DNA of 64,000 nucleotides from Alcaligenes sp. SDU_A2 (GTDB lineage: Bacteria; Pseudomonadota; Gammaproteobacteria; Burkholderiales; Burkholderiaceae_B): positions 2,480,001 through 2,544,000 of the forward strand of contig NZ_CP151273.1 in the NCBI RefSeq assembly GCF_038237375.1, read 5' to 3'. Both the position numbers and the translations under genes were made by a program. The notes below the pieces were generated by a model. The model saw only the letters and a list, made by a program, of their open reading frames with translations. It was not told the DNA's origin and searched no databases. This document shows positions 62,554 through 64,000 of the stretch, piece after piece; the stretch's first letter is position 1, and each line of letters starts with the position of its first letter.

Positions 62554-62589
62554 AAACGCCCGTTCGGCATATGTCGAACGGGCGTTTTA
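62554..62589 (+). terminator. Original tRNA-Asn terminator, displaced by the island
   Basis: AAAACGCCCGTTCG - 8 bases - CGAACGGGCGTTTTAC forms a 14-base perfect stem ending in TTTT, 8 bp past attR. In the uninterrupted chromosome it would follow the tRNA directly. Confidence 0.8.
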
Positions 62590-62668
62590 CTTTCTGGCCA
62601 AATCAAGCTGGCGACCATGTCGCCTGGAGTCGTATACTGCCGGCTGTTCTCCTGCCTGCCTGTACCTC

Positions 62669-64000
62669 ATGCTTGATATCCTTTTCCCCTTTGCCGGGGG
62701 GCTTGGCCTGTTCCTGATCGGCATGATGCTGCTCTCCGAAGGGCTGGTCGCTTTCGCCGGCGGATCACTCCAGCAATTCCTGCTGGCCTGCACCGGCAAG
62801 CCCATCAAAGCCTTTGCATCCGGCGCATTGATTACCGCCCTGGCTCAATCCTCCACCGCCACCACTGTTACCCTGATCGGCTTTGTTAGCGCGGGCCTGA
62901 TCTCGTTTACCCAAGCGATCGGTGTAGTCATCGGAGCCAGCCTGGGCAACACAGCCACCGGTTGGATCGTCTCGGGCCTGGGCCTGAAGGTGAACCTGGG
63001 TTTTTACACCCTGCCGCTGATCGGCATCGGGGCGCTGATGAAACTGCTGGCCAAAGGGCGCAGCAAAGAACTGGGACGCGCACTGGCCGGTTTCGGCATT
63101 CTGTTTCTGGGCCTCAGTACCCTTCAGGATGGGATGCAAAGCTTTGCCGACACCTTCAGCCTGGCCCACCTACCCGCCGGCAGCTATGGTGCCTATGTGC
63201 TCATTATGCTGATCGGCCTGGCCCTGACCGCCGTGCTGCAATCGTCCACTGCCGCCATCGCCATGACACTGACCGCGCTGGATGCCGGAGCGGTCAGCTT
63301 CGATCAGGCCGCTGCCGTGGTAATCGGTGCCGCCATCGGCACCACCCTGACCGGCGTGCTTGTCACGATAGGCGGGACCATCTATGCCAAGCGCACGGCG
63401 ATCGCCTATATCCTGTTCAATGCCGCATCGGGCCTGATCGCCCTGCTCTTGCTGCCAGCTTTTCTGCACCTCATGCACCAGGCCAGCGACTGGCTGCAGA
63501 TCATGCCCGGAGCCATCGCCCTGGCCGCCTTTCACAGCCTGTTCATCGGTCTGGGAGCCCTGCTCTTTCTGCCTTTCACGCCACAGTTCGCACAACTGGT
63601 ACAGCGTCTGGTTCCTGATCGCCGCGCCCAGCCCCAGCATCACCTGGACAGCAGTTTGCTGACCGTGCCGCAAGTAGCCTGCACCACCTTGCAACGCACG
63701 CTGCAGGCCAGCGCCACACAATTGCTGACCCTGTACCAACAAGGCCTGCATGCCCCCTTAGCGCACACCGCCACCCAAGAACTGCATAACATCGCCACCT
63801 TGCTGGAACAGGCCTACGACTTTGCCATACGCATACAGACCCCGCAGGACGACGCAGACCTGAGCGCACGCCTAAGCGCCCAGTTGCACGCCATCGATCA
63901 CCTGTTACGGCTGCACAGGCGCATCGTAGACATCAAGAACATCGATATCCGCGACACACGAGGCTACGGCACCATAGAGCTGGCCGACCACATCGCCACT
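62669..64000 (+). CDS. Na/Pi-cotransporter family protein with PhoU-like domain (partial, 3' end missing)
   Basis: I translated the plus strand from ATG 62669 (MLDILFPFAGGLGLFLIGMMLLSEGL); 444 codons are inside the window. Two inverted QSS repeats are visible (ITALAQSSTATTVTLIGF and LTAVLQSSTAAIAMTLTAL), the hallmark of Na/phosphate cotransporters of the NptA/YjbB type. After about residue 310 comes a PhoU-like helical region (TLQRTLQASATQLLTLYQQG). It would import or export phosphate at the inner membrane. The end is cut by the window. Confidence 0.9.
   Translation, partial: MLDILFPFAGGLGLFLIGMMLLSEGLVAFAGGSLQQFLLACTGKPIKAFASGALITALAQSSTATTVTLIGFVSAGLISFTQAIGVVIGASLGNTATGWIVSGLGLKVNLGFYTLPLIGIGALMKLLAKGRSKELGRALAGFGILFLGLSTLQDGMQSFADTFSLAHLPAGSYGAYVLIMLIGLALTAVLQSSTAAIAMTLTALDAGAVSFDQAAAVVIGAAIGTTLTGVLVTIGGTIYAKRTAIAYILFNAASGLIALLLLPAFLHLMHQASDWLQIMPGAIALAAFHSLFIGLGALLFLPFTPQFAQLVQRLVPDRRAQPQHHLDSSLLTVPQVACTTLQRTLQASATQLLTLYQQGLHAPLAHTATQELHNIATLLEQAYDFAIRIQTPQDDADLSARLSAQLHAIDHLLRLHRRIVDIKNIDIRDTRGYGTIELADHIAT

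Overview
The window reads as a chromosomal segment of a betaproteobacterium of the Burkholderiales, most likely an Alcaligenaceae member (Alcaligenes/Bordetella/Achromobacter relatives). This is inferred from the flhDC-motAB-cheAW-mcp-cheRBYZ-flhBA gene order, the betaproteobacterial type of porin and the glp/emr/cad gene content. No rRNA gene or other species-level marker is present, so genus is not settled.

Layout. (1) 1-13.8 kb, minus strand: a motility and chemotaxis cluster. It starts with the master regulator flhDC and runs through the stator genes motAB, the signalling genes cheA, cheW, mcp, cheR, cheB, cheY and cheZ, and then flhB and flhA of the flagellar export gate; flhA leaves the window at base 1. 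(2) 13.8-22.9 kb: an NlpC/P60 lipoprotein, divergent glpD/glpK for glycerol use, a TM2 membrane protein with a tiny ribbon-helix-helix-like protein, a SulP anion transporter and a Cd/Zn/Pb P-type ATPase facing its MerR-type regulator cadR. (3) 23.4-28.1 kb: a sulfur-handling block with a SqrR/BigR-like ArsR repressor, a persulfide dioxygenase, two YeeE/YedE half-proteins, SirB2, and YeiH with its divergent LysR regulator. (4) 28.2-35.4 kb: a patatin-like lipase, a DMT permease and a MarR-controlled tripartite drug efflux operon (outer membrane factor, EmrA, EmrB) whose operators are visible as TGCCTAGGCA palindromes. (5) 35.5-37.6 kb: two identical tRNA-Asn(GTT) genes flanking a porin gene.

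(6) 37,618-62,545: a ~24.9 kb genomic island integrated in the 3' end of the second tRNA-Asn. The boundaries are defined by a 48 bp exact repeat of the tRNA 3' end. The island carries a tyrosine integrase, an AlpA-like excisionase, a small regulatory module with repeated palindromic operators, a KfrA-N-like mini-protein, a second unusual HTH/tyrosine-recombinase-like protein, and a ~17.4 kb five-gene minus-strand operon that looks like anti-phage defence: SNF2-type helicase (DrmD-like), 1,696-aa Eco57I/PglX-type adenine methyltransferase, an unknown 243-aa protein, a 2,144-aa DEAD-box/DUF1998/Vsr-like-nuclease protein (DruE/DrmAB-like), and a UvrD-type helicase with a RelE/ParE-like N-terminus. 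A ccdAB toxin-antitoxin pair sits directly upstream. The right end holds a phased array of five GTCG-headed 10-mers and a 26 bp repeat that is also present at the left end; these are probable recombinase or accessory-protein sites.

(7) 62.5-64 kb: chromosome resumes with the displaced tRNA terminator and a Na/Pi-cotransporter-type gene truncated by the window end.

The most interesting object is the defence operon: it mixes parts typical of DISARM and Druantia, lacks the DISARM phospholipase-D gene, and ends in a toxin-fold/helicase fusion. The most unexpected sequence detail is in the integrase gene, where a C7 tract apparently shifts the frame past a stop codon and through its own intrinsic terminator.
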